From Actinokineospora baliensis (GTDB lineage: Bacteria; Actinomycetota; Actinomycetes; Mycobacteriales; Pseudonocardiaceae): 64,000 nt of DNA. The notes under the pieces are model-generated. The model was not told where the DNA came from. It was given only the letters and a program-made list of their open reading frames with translations, and searched no databases. The DNA lies in assembly GCF_016907695.1 (NCBI RefSeq), contig NZ_JAFBCK010000001.1, positions 4,452,001 through 4,516,000 on the forward strand, read 5' to 3'. A program made the translations under genes and the position numbers. This document shows positions 8,957 to 17,803 of this stretch, in pieces. The number at the start of each line of letters is the position of its first letter. Within the stretch, counting starts at the first letter, position 1.

Positions 8957-10330
8957 TCACAGCAGTTTCGCGGCCTCCGTCAGCGTCTCCCGCAGGATGC
9001 GCTCGATCTCGTCGAACTCCTCCTGCCCGCTGATCAGCGGCGGCGCCACCTGCACCACCGCATCGCCCCGGTCGTCCGGCCTGCAGTAGAGACCGTTGTC
9101 GAACAGGGCTCGCGGCAGGAAGCCGCGGATCAGCCGCTCCCGTTCGTCTGTGTCGAGCGTTTCCTCGGTTCCGGCGTCCTTCACCAGTTCCACGGCCCAG
9201 AAGTACCCGTCGCCGCGGACGTCTCCCACTATGGGCAGGTCCAGGAGTTTGCGCATGGTGGCGCCGAAGGCGGCTTCGTTGGCCAGGACCCGCTCGTTGA
9301 GGCCCTCTGACTCGAACAGGTCGAGGTTGGCCAGGGCCACCGCGGCGGCGACCGGGTGGCCGCCGAAGGTGTAGCCGTGGGGGAAGACCGTCTTGCCCGT
9401 GAGGAACGGCTCCACCACGCGGTCGGTCGTGATCATGGCGCCGATCGGGGCGTAGCCGGAGCTCATCCCCTTGGCGCAGGTGATGATGTCGGGCTGGTAG
9501 CCGAACTTCGAGCACGCGAAGGTCGCCCCGTGCCTGCCGAACGCGCAGATCACCTCGTCCGACACCAGCAGCACGTCGTACTTGTCGCAGATCTCGCGGA
9601 CCCGCGCGAAGTACCCCGGCGGCGGCGTCAGGCACCCGCCGGAGTTCTGCACCGGCTCCAGGACCACCGCGGCGACGGTGTCCGGGCCCTCGAACAGGAT
9701 CGCCTCTTCGATCCGGTTCGCGGCCCACTGTCCAAACGCGACCGGGTCGTCGGCGTGCTCGGTGGCCCGGTAGAAGTTGGTGTTGGGGACGCGGAACCCG
9801 CCCGGGGTCAACGGTTCGAACTGCTGCTTCATCGCGGGCAGGCCGGTGATGGCGAGCGCTCCCTGCGGCGTGCCGTGGTAGGCGACCGCGCGGCTGATCA
9901 CCTTGTGCTTGAGCGGGCGGCCGGTGAGCTTGAAGTACTGCTTGGCGACCTTCCACGCGCTCTCGACGGCCTCACCGCCGCCGGTGGTGAAGAAGACGCG
10001 GTTGAGGTCGCCGGGGGCGGCGGCCGCGAGGCGTTCGGCCAGCTCGATCACCGGGGGAGTGGCGTAGCCCCACACCGGGAAGTACGCCAGTTCCGCAGCC
10101 TGCGCGGCCATCACCGACGCCAGTTCGGCCCGGCCGTGGCCCGCCTGCACGACGAACAGGCCGGAGAGGCCGTCGAGGACCCGCCTGCCCTGGTCGTCCC
10201 AGATGTAGGCGCCCTCGCCGCGGGTGATCACGGGGGTGCGGGGGGCGGAGAGCCGGGTGAAGTGCGGCCACAGGGTCCCCCAGCCGGTCTGGGCCGGACC
10301 AACCGCGGTGGAGTGCTCGGTGAGCGTCAT
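8957..10330 (-). CDS. Class III omega-aminotransferase, probably beta-alanine:pyruvate type
   Basis: 457-residue PLP enzyme. Family signatures include FVVQAGHGRAELA, FFTTGGGEAVESAWK, the LLVSDEVICAFGR cofactor region, and the Schiff-base lysine in DIITCAKGMSSGYAPIG. Class III transaminases acting on beta-alanine, GABA or putrescine share this pattern. Pairing with a methylmalonate/malonate-semialdehyde dehydrogenase 13 bases upstream favours an omega-amino acid giving malonic or methylmalonic semialdehyde, such as beta-alanine or 3-aminoisobutyrate. Second gene of a two-gene leftward operon beginning near 11834; likely controlled by the divergent PucR protein. Confidence 0.85.
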   Translation of the reverse strand: MTLTEHSTAVGPAQTGWGTLWPHFTRLSAPRTPVITRGEGAYIWDDQGRRVLDGLSGLFVVQAGHGRAELASVMAAQAAELAYFPVWGYATPPVIELAERLAAAAPGDLNRVFFTTGGGEAVESAWKVAKQYFKLTGRPLKHKVISRAVAYHGTPQGALAITGLPAMKQQFEPLTPGGFRVPNTNFYRATEHADDPVAFGQWAANRIEEAILFEGPDTVAAVVLEPVQNSGGCLTPPPGYFARVREICDKYDVLLVSDEVICAFGRHGATFACSKFGYQPDIITCAKGMSSGYAPIGAMITTDRVVEPFLTGKTVFPHGYTFGGHPVAAAVALANLDLFESEGLNERVLANEAAFGATMRKLLDLPIVGDVRGDGYFWAVELVKDAGTEETLDTDERERLIRGFLPRALFDNGLYCRPDDRGDAVVQVAPPLISGQEEFDEIERILRETLTEAAKLL

Positions 10331-10343
10331 GTCCCGTCCTCGT

Positions 10344-11834
10344 TCAGTCGTTGCGGGGGAAGCCGAGGTTGAGGCCGCCGTGGTCGGCCTCGGGCCAGCG
10401 CGAGGTCACGACCTTGCCCCGGGTGAAGAAGTGCACGCCCTCGGTGCCGTGCGCGTGGGTGTCGCCGAACAGCGAGTCCTTCCAACCGCCGAACGAGTAG
10501 TAGGCCACCGGCACCGGGATCGGCACGTTCACCCCGATCATGCCGACCTCGACCTCGTTCTCGAACCGCCGCGCGGCGCCACCGTCGTTGGTGAAGATGG
10601 CGGTGCCGTTGCCGTACCGGTTGGCGTTGACCAGGGCCAGCGCCTCGGCGTAGCTGTCGACCCTGACCACCGACAGCACCGGGCCGAAGATCTCGTCGGT
10701 GTAGACCGTCATCTCGGGCGTCACGTGGTCGAGCAGCGTCGGGCCGAGGAAGAACCCGTTCCCGTCGGCGTCCGGCTCGACCTTGCGCCCGTCCACCACG
10801 ACCCGTGCCCCGTCCCGTTCGCCTGCGTCGACGTAGCCCGCCACCCGGTCGCGGTGCTCGGCGGTCACCAGGGGACCCATGTCGCAGCCGCGCCGCCCGT
10901 CCCCGGTGCGCAGTCCGCTGGCGCGCTCGGCGATCGCGGCCACCAGCGGGTCGGCGATTTCGCCCACTGCGACGACCACGCTGATCGCCATGCACCGCTC
11001 GCCTGCGGACCCGAATCCGGCGTTCACGGCGGCGTCGGCGGTGATGCCCAAGTTGGCGTCGGGTAGCACCACCATGTGGTTCTTAGCCCCGCCGAGCGCC
11101 TGTACGCGCTTACCGGCAGCGCTAGCGCGCTCATGGACGTACTGCGCCACGGGAGTTGACCCAACAAAGGACACGGCCTTGATCGCGGGATGGTCCAAGA
11201 GGCCGTCCACGGCTTCCTTGTCGCCCTGCAGCACAGTGAACACACCGTCCGGCAGGCCTGCCTTTTGCCAGAGCTCGGCGAGCAACAAGGCCGCCGACGG
11301 GTCCTTCTCGCTCGGCTTCAGCACTACGGTGTTGCCCGCGGCGATCGCGATCGGGACGAACCACAGCGGCACCATCGCGGGGAAGTTGAACGGGCTGATC
11401 ACCGCCACCGGTCCCAGCGGTTGCCGCAGCGAGTGCACGTTGACCCCGGTGGAGGCGTTCTCGGTGTACCCGCCCTTGAGCAGGTGCCCGATCCCGCACG
11501 CGAACTCCACCACCTCCAAGCCGCGCGCCACCTCCCCCTGCGCGTCGGACAGCACTTTGCCGTGCTCGGCGGTGATGATCGCCGCGACGTCGTCCTTGGC
11601 CGCGTCGAGCAGCTCGCGGAACGCGAACAGCACCCGCGTGCGCCGTGAGAGCGCGGTGTCGCGCCACCCGGGGAACGCCGCGGCGGCCGAGGCCACCGCC
11701 CGCTCGACCTCGGCGGGCCCCGCAAGCGACACCTGGCGCGCCACGGCACCGGTGGCGGGGTCGAACACGTCCCCGGTGCGCCCGCCGGGCGAGAGCGCCC
11801 CGTCGATCCAGTGCGCCACGATCTCCGCGCTCAT
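10344..11834 (-). CDS. mmsA: Methylmalonate-semialdehyde dehydrogenase (CoA-acylating)
   Basis: 496-residue aldehyde dehydrogenase of the MmsA branch. It shows [16 protein letters not shown], the catalytic cysteine in [25 protein letters not shown], and the C-terminal [19 protein letters not shown], which marks MMSDH as against other ALDHs. It oxidises methylmalonate or malonate semialdehyde to propionyl- or acetyl-CoA with NAD. The aminotransferase just downstream would supply the semialdehyde. Ribosome site GGAGGG lies 6 bases before the ATG. The promoter must lie in the 127-base gap shared with the pucR-like gene. Confidence 0.92.
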   Translation of the reverse strand: MSAEIVAHWIDGALSPGGRTGDVFDPATGAVARQVSLAGPAEVERAVASAAAAFPGWRDTALSRRTRVLFAFRELLDAAKDDVAAIITAEHGKVLSDAQGEVARGLEVVEFACGIGHLLKGGYTENASTGVNVHSLRQPLGPVAVISPFNFPAMVPLWFVPIAIAAGNTVVLKPSEKDPSAALLLAELWQKAGLPDGVFTVLQGDKEAVDGLLDHPAIKAVSFVGSTPVAQYVHERASAAGKRVQALGGAKNHMVVLPDANLGITADAAVNAGFGSAGERCMAISVVVAVGEIADPLVAAIAERASGLRTGDGRRGCDMGPLVTAEHRDRVAGYVDAGERDGARVVVDGRKVEPDADGNGFFLGPTLLDHVTPEMTVYTDEIFGPVLSVVRVDSYAEALALVNANRYGNGTAIFTNDGGAARRFENEVEVGMIGVNVPIPVPVAYYSFGGWKDSLFGDTHAHGTEGVHFFTRGKVVTSRWPEADHGGLNLGFPRND

Positions 11835-11961
11835 CCGCTTCCCTCCGCCGAGTGGTCTTCCCCCAGCTTCCGGCCGGTGGGGTTCCCCCGGCCAGTGACA
11901 CATTGACGCTGATCCGGCGCGACACGCGACGGTGTGTAAACCGCCGTGTTAGGGTCCGGCT

Positions 11962-13557
11962 GTGTACCCCACGGTGGCGGAGGTGCTCGCCACACCCAGC
12001 GTCCAGGCGGGCCACCCCCGGGTGCGCGCGGGCGAGGAGAACCTGGACCGCCCCGTCCGCTGGGTGCACGTCAGCGAAATCAGCGATGTCGCGGGCACCT
12101 TGGCGGGCGGCGAGCTGCTGCTGTCCACCGGGATCGTCGCCACCGCGCCGGGCGCGGACCTCGCCGCCTACGTGACCGCGCTGGCCGAGGCGGGCGTGCG
12201 CGGGCTCATCGTGGAACTCGGCAGGCACCTGCCCGCGCTGCCCGAACCCATGGTCCGCACCGCCCGCAGACTCGGGTTCCCGCTGGTCGAGCTGCGCCGC
12301 ACGGTGCGCTTCGTGGAGATCACCGAGGCCGTGCACGCGCGCATCCTCAACGTCCAGCACGAGCGGCTGCGGTTCACCCAGCAGGTCAACGCCGTGTTCA
12401 CCACGCTGACCGTCGAGGGAGCCAGGGTGGAGGAGGTGCTCGACCAGGCCAGCGCCCTCGGCGGTCACCCGGTCGTGCTGGAGGACCTGGCGCACCACGC
12501 GATTGCGTTCAGCGGCACCACCCGGGCGGGGGAGTTGCTGCGCGACTGGGAGGCCCGGTCGCGGCTCGCCGCGGCGGCGGGGGAGACGGCAGTGGCGGGC
12601 CCGGAGCAGTGGCTGTGCACGCCGGTCGGGCCTCGCAGGGGCCGGTGGGGAAGGCTGGTCGTGCCGATGTCGGTGGCTGACCTCGACCACGTCACCGCCG
12701 TGCTCGAACGCGCCGCGGCGACCCTGGCGATCACGCGCATGCTCCAGGGCGAAGGCCGTGACGTGGCTCTGGACGCGCACGGTGGTCTGTTGCGGGACCT
12801 GCTCACCGGTCAGGTCACCGACGAGCAGGCCATGAACGCCCGGCTGCGTGCCCTGGGCCTGCGTGCCGGACGCGCCTACGCAGTCCTCGTCCTCGGCGTG
12901 CCGGGCGACCCCTCCGTCGACGCCGACCAGGCCGTCCTCGCCGCCGCCGCAGCCACTGCCCGCGGCCAAGGCCGAGCCGCGCTGACCGGCATCACCGCCC
13001 CCGGCCGGGTCGCCGTCGTGTTCTCCTGCGCCGCCGAGACCGACGAACCCGAGGCGGTCCGCTCGTTCCTCTCGGCCCTGGGACCCCCTCTCCCCGAGGG
13101 CACCTTCGCCGCCGCGTCGACCCCGACCACCCGGCTCACCGGCCTGTCCGCCGCGTTGGCGGAAGCCACCCACGTCGCCAACGCCGTGGCGGCCGCCCCC
13201 GGGCGTGTGGGGGAGCGGGAGGTGTACCGCAGCCGAGACCTCGGCGCGCGCGGCCTGCTCTGGTCCCTGCGAGCCGACCCCCGGCTGCACCAGTTCGCCG
13301 AACTGCAGTTGGCCCCCCTCCTCCGCCACCGAGTCCTCCGCCCCGGCGACGAACAGGACCTGCTCGACCTGCTCCGCGCCTATCTCGCCGCCAACGGCAA
13401 CGTGGCGGTCCTGGCCCGCGCCCTCCACCTCAGCCGCCCCGCTGTGTACGCCCGCCTAACCCGCCTCACCACGGTCCTGGGCCATGACCTCACCGACGCG
13501 GAAACCCGCCTCTCTCTCCACCTGGCCGTCCTGGCCTACGACCAAGCCGCGCTTTGA
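11962..13557 (+). CDS. PucR-family transcriptional regulator
   Basis: 531 residues starting at a GTG. The N-terminal PucR ligand-sensing domain (MYPTVAEVLATPSVQAG, VRWVHVSEISD, GELLLSTGI, PLVELRRTVRFVEITE) is followed by a GGDEF-like middle section and a C-terminal PucR helix-turn-helix (ELQLAPLLRHR, LRAYLAANGNVAVLARALHL, YARLTRL). PucR proteins control purine, GABA and beta-alanine catabolism. Its divergent position opposite mmsA and the aminotransferase points to these as targets. Transcription starts in the 127-base gap, where TGTGTAAACC stands just upstream of the gene. Confidence 0.88.
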   Translation: MYPTVAEVLATPSVQAGHPRVRAGEENLDRPVRWVHVSEISDVAGTLAGGELLLSTGIVATAPGADLAAYVTALAEAGVRGLIVELGRHLPALPEPMVRTARRLGFPLVELRRTVRFVEITEAVHARILNVQHERLRFTQQVNAVFTTLTVEGARVEEVLDQASALGGHPVVLEDLAHHAIAFSGTTRAGELLRDWEARSRLAAAAGETAVAGPEQWLCTPVGPRRGRWGRLVVPMSVADLDHVTAVLERAAATLAITRMLQGEGRDVALDAHGGLLRDLLTGQVTDEQAMNARLRALGLRAGRAYAVLVLGVPGDPSVDADQAVLAAAAATARGQGRAALTGITAPGRVAVVFSCAAETDEPEAVRSFLSALGPPLPEGTFAAASTPTTRLTGLSAALAEATHVANAVAAAPGRVGEREVYRSRDLGARGLLWSLRADPRLHQFAELQLAPLLRHRVLRPGDEQDLLDLLRAYLAANGNVAVLARALHLSRPAVYARLTRLTTVLGHDLTDAETRLSLHLAVLAYDQAAL

Positions 13558-13571
13558 CACCGTGTAGCGGA

Positions 13572-14663
13572 CTAGGAAGGAAGCCTGAACACGGCGGCGG
13601 CTTCATCCATGTCGACGATCGAGGCCAGGGTCTGCTCCAACCCCTGCAGGTCCGCGATTCCCTGGTTGTAGACCTGCAACGGCGCGAAGTTCAGCGTGGC
13701 CAGGTTGTTCCACGCCACAGGTAGATCAGCCGGGGCAGGTCGTAGCACGACCGGCGCGCTCATCGGCGAGATCGTGGTTGCGGCCAACTCGGCCAACACG
13801 CCGGGCACCGGTCCTTCGGCGGCGAGGCTCACCCGGGCGACAAAGGCTCGATCGGTGTACCGGCGGGCGGCGTCCAAGAGCACGTCCCGCGCGGTGGCGG
13901 CGAAGGGATCCGGCTGCCTCGCGACGCTCCAGACCGCGGTGGTCGGCGGACCGGGGGCGGCGAGTTTCGCCAGCTCGGTGAGCCGCGCGCCGAGGTGCGC
14001 CTTGAGCCCGGGCCCGACCGTGTACGGAACCAAGCCGACAGAGAACACCGTGCGCACCGGCGACGCTGAGAGTTCAGTCCACAGTGGATCCCAGGAGTTC
14101 CGCTGGTGCGCCAACGGACTGACGGTGGTCAGCCAGGGGTGCTGGGCGTCGTCGCGGGTGGTGCGCCGCGCGGTGATCCGCTTGCGCAGCTCGACAACAT
14201 CGCCCGGCGGGAACGGGTTGAGGACCCAGCGGGTCTCCGCCTCGTCGGTGACCGCGGTCGTCGTGGTACCCGGGATCACGCCGAGTTGATCGCGTACATG
14301 GGAGGCGCGGTGCTCGGCCTCGGCGCGTGTGCGCCCGTCGGCTCGGGTCAGCAGGTAGCAGTCCAGTCGACCTTCGCCAGGGTAGTTCACGTAGCGCACC
14401 TCAACCGGCGCGGTGCCGAGCACACCCCAGGCCGCCCGCAACCAGGCCGAATTGTCCGGGGCGGACTCCACGCCGTGGTGGATGTGCAGGCCGCCGAGCA
14501 GTTGCCCGGTCTGCACAACGGTGTGCGCCGGTCCCGCCTGCTGGTTGTGCACACCGGCGGGTGGTTCCGGTACGGCAGCGGACACCACGGCCGCAACCTG
14601 GACCCGGCTCGCGGCCCACGCCCACCACCGGTCGGCGCCCTGGGCGACGGCGATCCCGGTCAT
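13572..14663 (-). CDS. Unknown cytoplasmic protein, second gene of a coupled pair
   Basis: 363-residue protein that I do not recognise. No signal peptide or membrane segment is evident. It has a mixed alpha/beta composition with Trp-rich patches (DRWWAWAAS, WLRAAWGVLG, WSVARQPDPFAATARDVLL). Its ATG overlaps the stop of the upstream membrane-protein gene as ATGA (14660-14663), so the two are made together and may form a complex at the membrane. The stop faces that of the PucR gene, 14 bases apart, with no obvious terminator between them. In-frame sequence extends upstream to 15173 but overlaps the partner gene and is rejected. Confidence 0.75.
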   Translation of the reverse strand: MTGIAVAQGADRWWAWAASRVQVAAVVSAAVPEPPAGVHNQQAGPAHTVVQTGQLLGGLHIHHGVESAPDNSAWLRAAWGVLGTAPVEVRYVNYPGEGRLDCYLLTRADGRTRAEAEHRASHVRDQLGVIPGTTTTAVTDEAETRWVLNPFPPGDVVELRKRITARRTTRDDAQHPWLTTVSPLAHQRNSWDPLWTELSASPVRTVFSVGLVPYTVGPGLKAHLGARLTELAKLAAPGPPTTAVWSVARQPDPFAATARDVLLDAARRYTDRAFVARVSLAAEGPVPGVLAELAATTISPMSAPVVLRPAPADLPVAWNNLATLNFAPLQVYNQGIADLQGLEQTLASIVDMDEAAAVFRLPS

Positions 14664-15463
14664 CGGCCTGCCTGCGGGGCATTCCCGAGCGGCAGGGCCT
14701 CGATGGCGGGCAACCCACCGGGGAAGCCGTACTCCTGCGACACCGTCGTGCCCTCGATGGCCGTGTGCAACGCTTCCCGGCACACGGCGTGCACGGCCTC
14801 GCGCATCGCCTTGAGCCGTTCCAGGCCGAGTACCAGCGCGACGGAATTGGCGTCGGTGACCTTGGCTGTCCTGATCAGGGCGCTGCCCTTGCGGATCCGC
14901 CACATCGCCCAGCCCAGGTACAGGCTGGTCCCGTAGCTGAACACCGACACGTACACGTAGTGGTACCCGTCGACGAGCACCAGCGAGTTGCCCGTCGCCC
15001 CGTAGGCGGTGGGGGTTCGGGACGCGATGTAGTTGGTCACCGGCATCTGCCGGTCGCGCAGGGAGCCCGCGACGTGGCTGTAGACCGAGTCCGCCGCTGC
15101 CGACTTGCCGGGCAGCAGCGTGTACCACTCGCTGATCGCCTCCTGCCGCTCGCTGGTCAAGAACACGAGCCAAGTCACGATGAAGGCGAACACGCCGAGG
15201 ACAAGACCGACGAGCAGGAACGTGAAGTCGTCATCACCGCGGCGCGACAGCGACACTCCGAAGTTCTGGCCGTGTGCGATCTGGATGACGAGGAACACGA
15301 AGAAGATGCCGAGCGTGAGCTTTATCGACCTGCGCCACACCGCGGCGAGGATGTCGGTGCTCACCGTATCGGCCAGCAGCAGATCGGTCGGCTCGTGCCG
15401 CAGCCGTTCCCGCAGGTACGCCTCGTCGTCGTCGTTGCGCGCTATACCAGGCTGTTCCGACAT
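14660..15463 (-). CDS. Unknown two-helix membrane protein, first gene of a coupled pair
   Basis: 267 residues. Two transmembrane helices are visible (SIKLTLGIFFVFLVIQIAH and LLVGLVLGVFAFIVTWLVF, roughly residues 46-65 and 82-101), with a charged N-terminus rich in Asp/Arg and a large soluble C-terminal part (GNSLVLVDGYHYVYVSVFS). GGGAGG lies 7 bases before the ATG. No family was recognised. Start-stop overlap with the next gene suggests the two products act together. Confidence 0.78.
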   Translation of the reverse strand: MSEQPGIARNDDDEAYLRERLRHEPTDLLLADTVSTDILAAVWRRSIKLTLGIFFVFLVIQIAHGQNFGVSLSRRGDDDFTFLLVGLVLGVFAFIVTWLVFLTSERQEAISEWYTLLPGKSAAADSVYSHVAGSLRDRQMPVTNYIASRTPTAYGATGNSLVLVDGYHYVYVSVFSYGTSLYLGWAMWRIRKGSALIRTAKVTDANSVALVLGLERLKAMREAVHAVCREALHTAIEGTTVSQEYGFPGGLPAIEALPLGNAPQAGR

Positions 15464-15577
15464 CGTCACGCCTCCCGTATGGCGGCGCCGCACCGGCGGC
15501 TGAACGTACACCATAGCGAGCGCGGAAGGACAATAGGGAACGGCTGTCCATCATTTGTCTGGTGGACACTGATGAAT

Positions 15578-15607
15578 GTGCCGCCCACCTATTCCGGTGG
15601 GCGGCAC
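15578..15607 (-). terminator. Terminator of the permease gene
   Basis: Perfect 12-bp stem GTGCCGCCCACC / GGTGGGCGGCAC with a six-base loop, 37 bases beyond the stop of the leftward permease gene. A short T-run (ATTTTCCC) exists only on the plus-strand side. Confidence 0.7.
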
Positions 15608-15643
15608 AGACGATTTTCCCCGGTTCCGAACAATCGGCGGTGC

Positions 15644-17056
15644 TTACCGGACGGCCGGGTCGACCACCACCGCCTCGTCCTCGGGGCCGCGCAGCACCCA
15701 CTGGCCGCGCCTGCGCAGCACCAGCAGGTAGTACAACGCCGACACCACAGCGATGCCGAGGGTGATCAGCAGACTCGGGCGGCCGATGGCCGGGTCCAGC
15801 GCGTTCTGGTAGATGACGTAGACCAGTGCGGCCAGCGCGAGCACCGGGGCGACCGGGAACCACGGCATCCGGTACGCCGCGTGCGCGGTCGACCCGGTGC
15901 GCCTGCCGTTGAGCACCGCCAGGCACAGCGCCCCGTACACCGCCACGATCGAGGTCGCGGTGACCACGAGCAGGAAGTCCTTGTCCGTGAAGCACAACGC
16001 GGTCGCGAGCGCGCCGGTGACCACCGTGGCGATCCACGGGGTGCCGTGGCGCGGGTGGATCGCGGCCAGCGAGCGGCTCAGCGTCCCCGGCCATGCGGCG
16101 TCGCGGCCGGTGGAGAACACCATCCGCGCGGTGATCAGGATGATCGCCAGCACCGCGTTGAGGATCGCCAGCGCCACGGCCAGGCTGATCACCGTGTTGA
16201 CCGCGGACCCGGCCTGCGCGGTGACGAAGTAGCTCATCATGTTGTCCGAGGCGAACAGCTCCGGCAGCGACGGCGCGCCGAGCAGCACCGCGGTCACCGG
16301 CACCAGCTCGGCGACGACGGTGATCACCAGCGCCCACAGGATGGCCTTGGCGATGCCCCGGTGCGCGTTGGTGGTCTCCTCGCCGAAGTACACCGCCGAC
16401 CCGTAGCCGTTGTAGGAGAAGATCGCCACCGCCGCGGCACCCACGATCAGCCCGAGCGAGGCGGGGCCGACCACGCCGTCGGCCGCCGCGACCGGGGCGG
16501 AGAGCAGGTCGCCGAGCGGGCGGGCCGGGTCGAGGAAGCCCAGTGCGCTCACCACGACCAGCGCCACCATCTCGATGGCCAGGAAGACCCCGGTGATCCA
16601 GGCGTTGAGCTTGATGTCGAAGATCGCGAGCACGGTGGCGCCCGCGGTGGTCACCGCCGCGACGACCGGCGCGGACAGCCCCGGGACGAGCACCTCGAGG
16701 TAGGTGCCGACGCCGAGCGCGATAACCGCGATGATCAGCAGCTGGGTCACCATCAGCAGGCCGAGGGTGACGAACCCGGGCAGCCTGCCCAGGGTCCGCG
16801 CGACGATCGCGTACTCGCCGCCGCTGAGCGGGTACGCCGAGGCCAGCTCCGCGTAGACGAACGCCATGAACACCCCGACGACGGCGGCGATCACGAAGCT
16901 CCAGAACGCGCCGCTGCCCGCCTGGCCGATGACCCCCGGCGCGATGATGAACACCGAGGACGCGGGGGAGATGGCCGACAGCGTGATGAGCAGGGTGCCG
17001 AGCACTTTCAAGCCCCGGCGCAGGGCCGGTGTGGACGGTGACGACGGATCCGACAT
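15644..17056 (-). CDS. APC-superfamily amino-acid permease
   Basis: 470-residue polytopic transporter with about 12 helices. The N-terminal motif LGTLLITLSAISPASSVFII, the SGAFWSFVIAAVVGVFMAF region and AELASAYPLSGGEYAIVAR are typical of amino-acid/polyamine/organocation symporters. GAGGAG precedes the ATG. Substrate is not predictable in detail; the divergent operon encodes a TetR regulator and a beta-peptidyl/L-aminopeptidase, so uptake of amino acids or short peptides released by that enzyme is plausible. A strong palindromic operator stands 21 bases upstream of the start. Confidence 0.88.
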   Translation of the reverse strand: MSDPSSPSTPALRRGLKVLGTLLITLSAISPASSVFIIAPGVIGQAGSGAFWSFVIAAVVGVFMAFVYAELASAYPLSGGEYAIVARTLGRLPGFVTLGLLMVTQLLIIAVIALGVGTYLEVLVPGLSAPVVAAVTTAGATVLAIFDIKLNAWITGVFLAIEMVALVVVSALGFLDPARPLGDLLSAPVAAADGVVGPASLGLIVGAAAVAIFSYNGYGSAVYFGEETTNAHRGIAKAILWALVITVVAELVPVTAVLLGAPSLPELFASDNMMSYFVTAQAGSAVNTVISLAVALAILNAVLAIILITARMVFSTGRDAAWPGTLSRSLAAIHPRHGTPWIATVVTGALATALCFTDKDFLLVVTATSIVAVYGALCLAVLNGRRTGSTAHAAYRMPWFPVAPVLALAALVYVIYQNALDPAIGRPSLLITLGIAVVSALYYLLVLRRRGQWVLRGPEDEAVVVDPAVR

Positions 17057-17076
17057 GGCGGTCTCCTCGGAACGCG

Positions 17077-17101
17077 GTTCTTTGACTCGACATCAAAGAA
17101 C
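17077..17101. promoter_or_regulatory. TetR operator O1, permease side
   Basis: Perfect palindrome GTTCTTTGA-7 nt-TCAAAGAAC immediately upstream of the permease. A second, imperfect copy occurs at 17166-17190 next to the TetR gene. The two are centred 89 bases apart. Confidence 0.8.
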
Positions 17102-17165
17102 TCGGCGGGCTCCACGTCAATACCAGGTTGGGACACGGTTCGGGTGCGAACCTGGGCACACTTGC

Positions 17166-17190
17166 GTTCTTTGACACTCGGTTGAAGAAT
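17166..17190. promoter_or_regulatory. TetR operator O2, regulator side
   Basis: GTTCTTTGA-7 nt-TTGAAGAAT. The left arm is identical to O1 and the right arm differs at three of nine positions. It ends 7 bases before the TetR ATG, so binding should repress the regulator's own operon. Confidence 0.75.
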
Positions 17191-17197
17191 CACCGGC

Positions 17198-17803
17198 ATG
17201 CCGAGACCGAGCAGGGCCCACCACAAGCGGGCCGAGCTGATCACCGCCGCGCGCCAGGCCGTCATCGACCGGGGCGTGCTCGACCTGCGGCTGCGCGACG
17301 TCGCCGACAAGGCCGCCATGTCCACCGGGTCGGTCCTGTACTACTTCCCGTCGCTGGCGGAGCTGCTCTTCGAGGTGCAGCGCGAGGCGGTGGAGCGGTT
17401 CTGCGTGGACCGCGAGGAGGCCATCCGCGACGAACCCGACCCGCGGCGCAAGCTCATCAGGACCATCCGGGCGGGGCTGCCCACCGGCAAGGACGACGAG
17501 CTGTGCGTCCTGATCTACGAACTCGGCGCCTACGCCCGCCGCGACCCCGCGTACGCGGCCGAGCACATCCGGCTGTGCGAGCGGCAGGTCGCCCTCTACA
17601 CGGCGATCCTGGAGACCGGCTCCGCCACCGGGGAGTTCGACCTGACCCGCGACGCCACCACCATCGCCCGCGGCCTGGTCGCCCTGGAGGACGGGCTCGG
17701 GCTGCACATCACCCAGGCCGTGCCCACCTTCACCACGCCCCAGGCCGAGGCGATCCTCATCGCCCACGCCGCCGACGCCACCCGCTGCGAACTGGAGTCC
17801 TGA
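17198..17803 (+). CDS. TetR-family regulator of the permease/peptidase locus
   Basis: 201 residues. The N-terminal helix-turn-helix is seen in ELITAARQAVIDRG and VADKAAMSTGSVLYYFPS, followed by an all-helical ligand domain. It lies divergent to the permease and overlaps the peptidase start (TGATG, 17801-17805), so it is co-transcribed with the peptidase. The two matched palindromes in the 141-base gap are the obvious binding sites. The inducer is probably an amino acid or peptide derivative, by context only. Confidence 0.88.
   Translation: MPRPSRAHHKRAELITAARQAVIDRGVLDLRLRDVADKAAMSTGSVLYYFPSLAELLFEVQREAVERFCVDREEAIRDEPDPRRKLIRTIRAGLPTGKDDELCVLIYELGAYARRDPAYAAEHIRLCERQVALYTAILETGSATGEFDLTRDATTIARGLVALEDGLGLHITQAVPTFTTPQAEAILIAHAADATRCELES

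Noticed and set aside
11131..13428. 765-codon open frame on the minus strand through mmsA and the pucR-like gene
   Set aside because: Shadow of the real genes in GC-rich DNA; composition is Gly/Arg/Val/Gln-heavy with no domain, while both overlapped genes have clear motifs.
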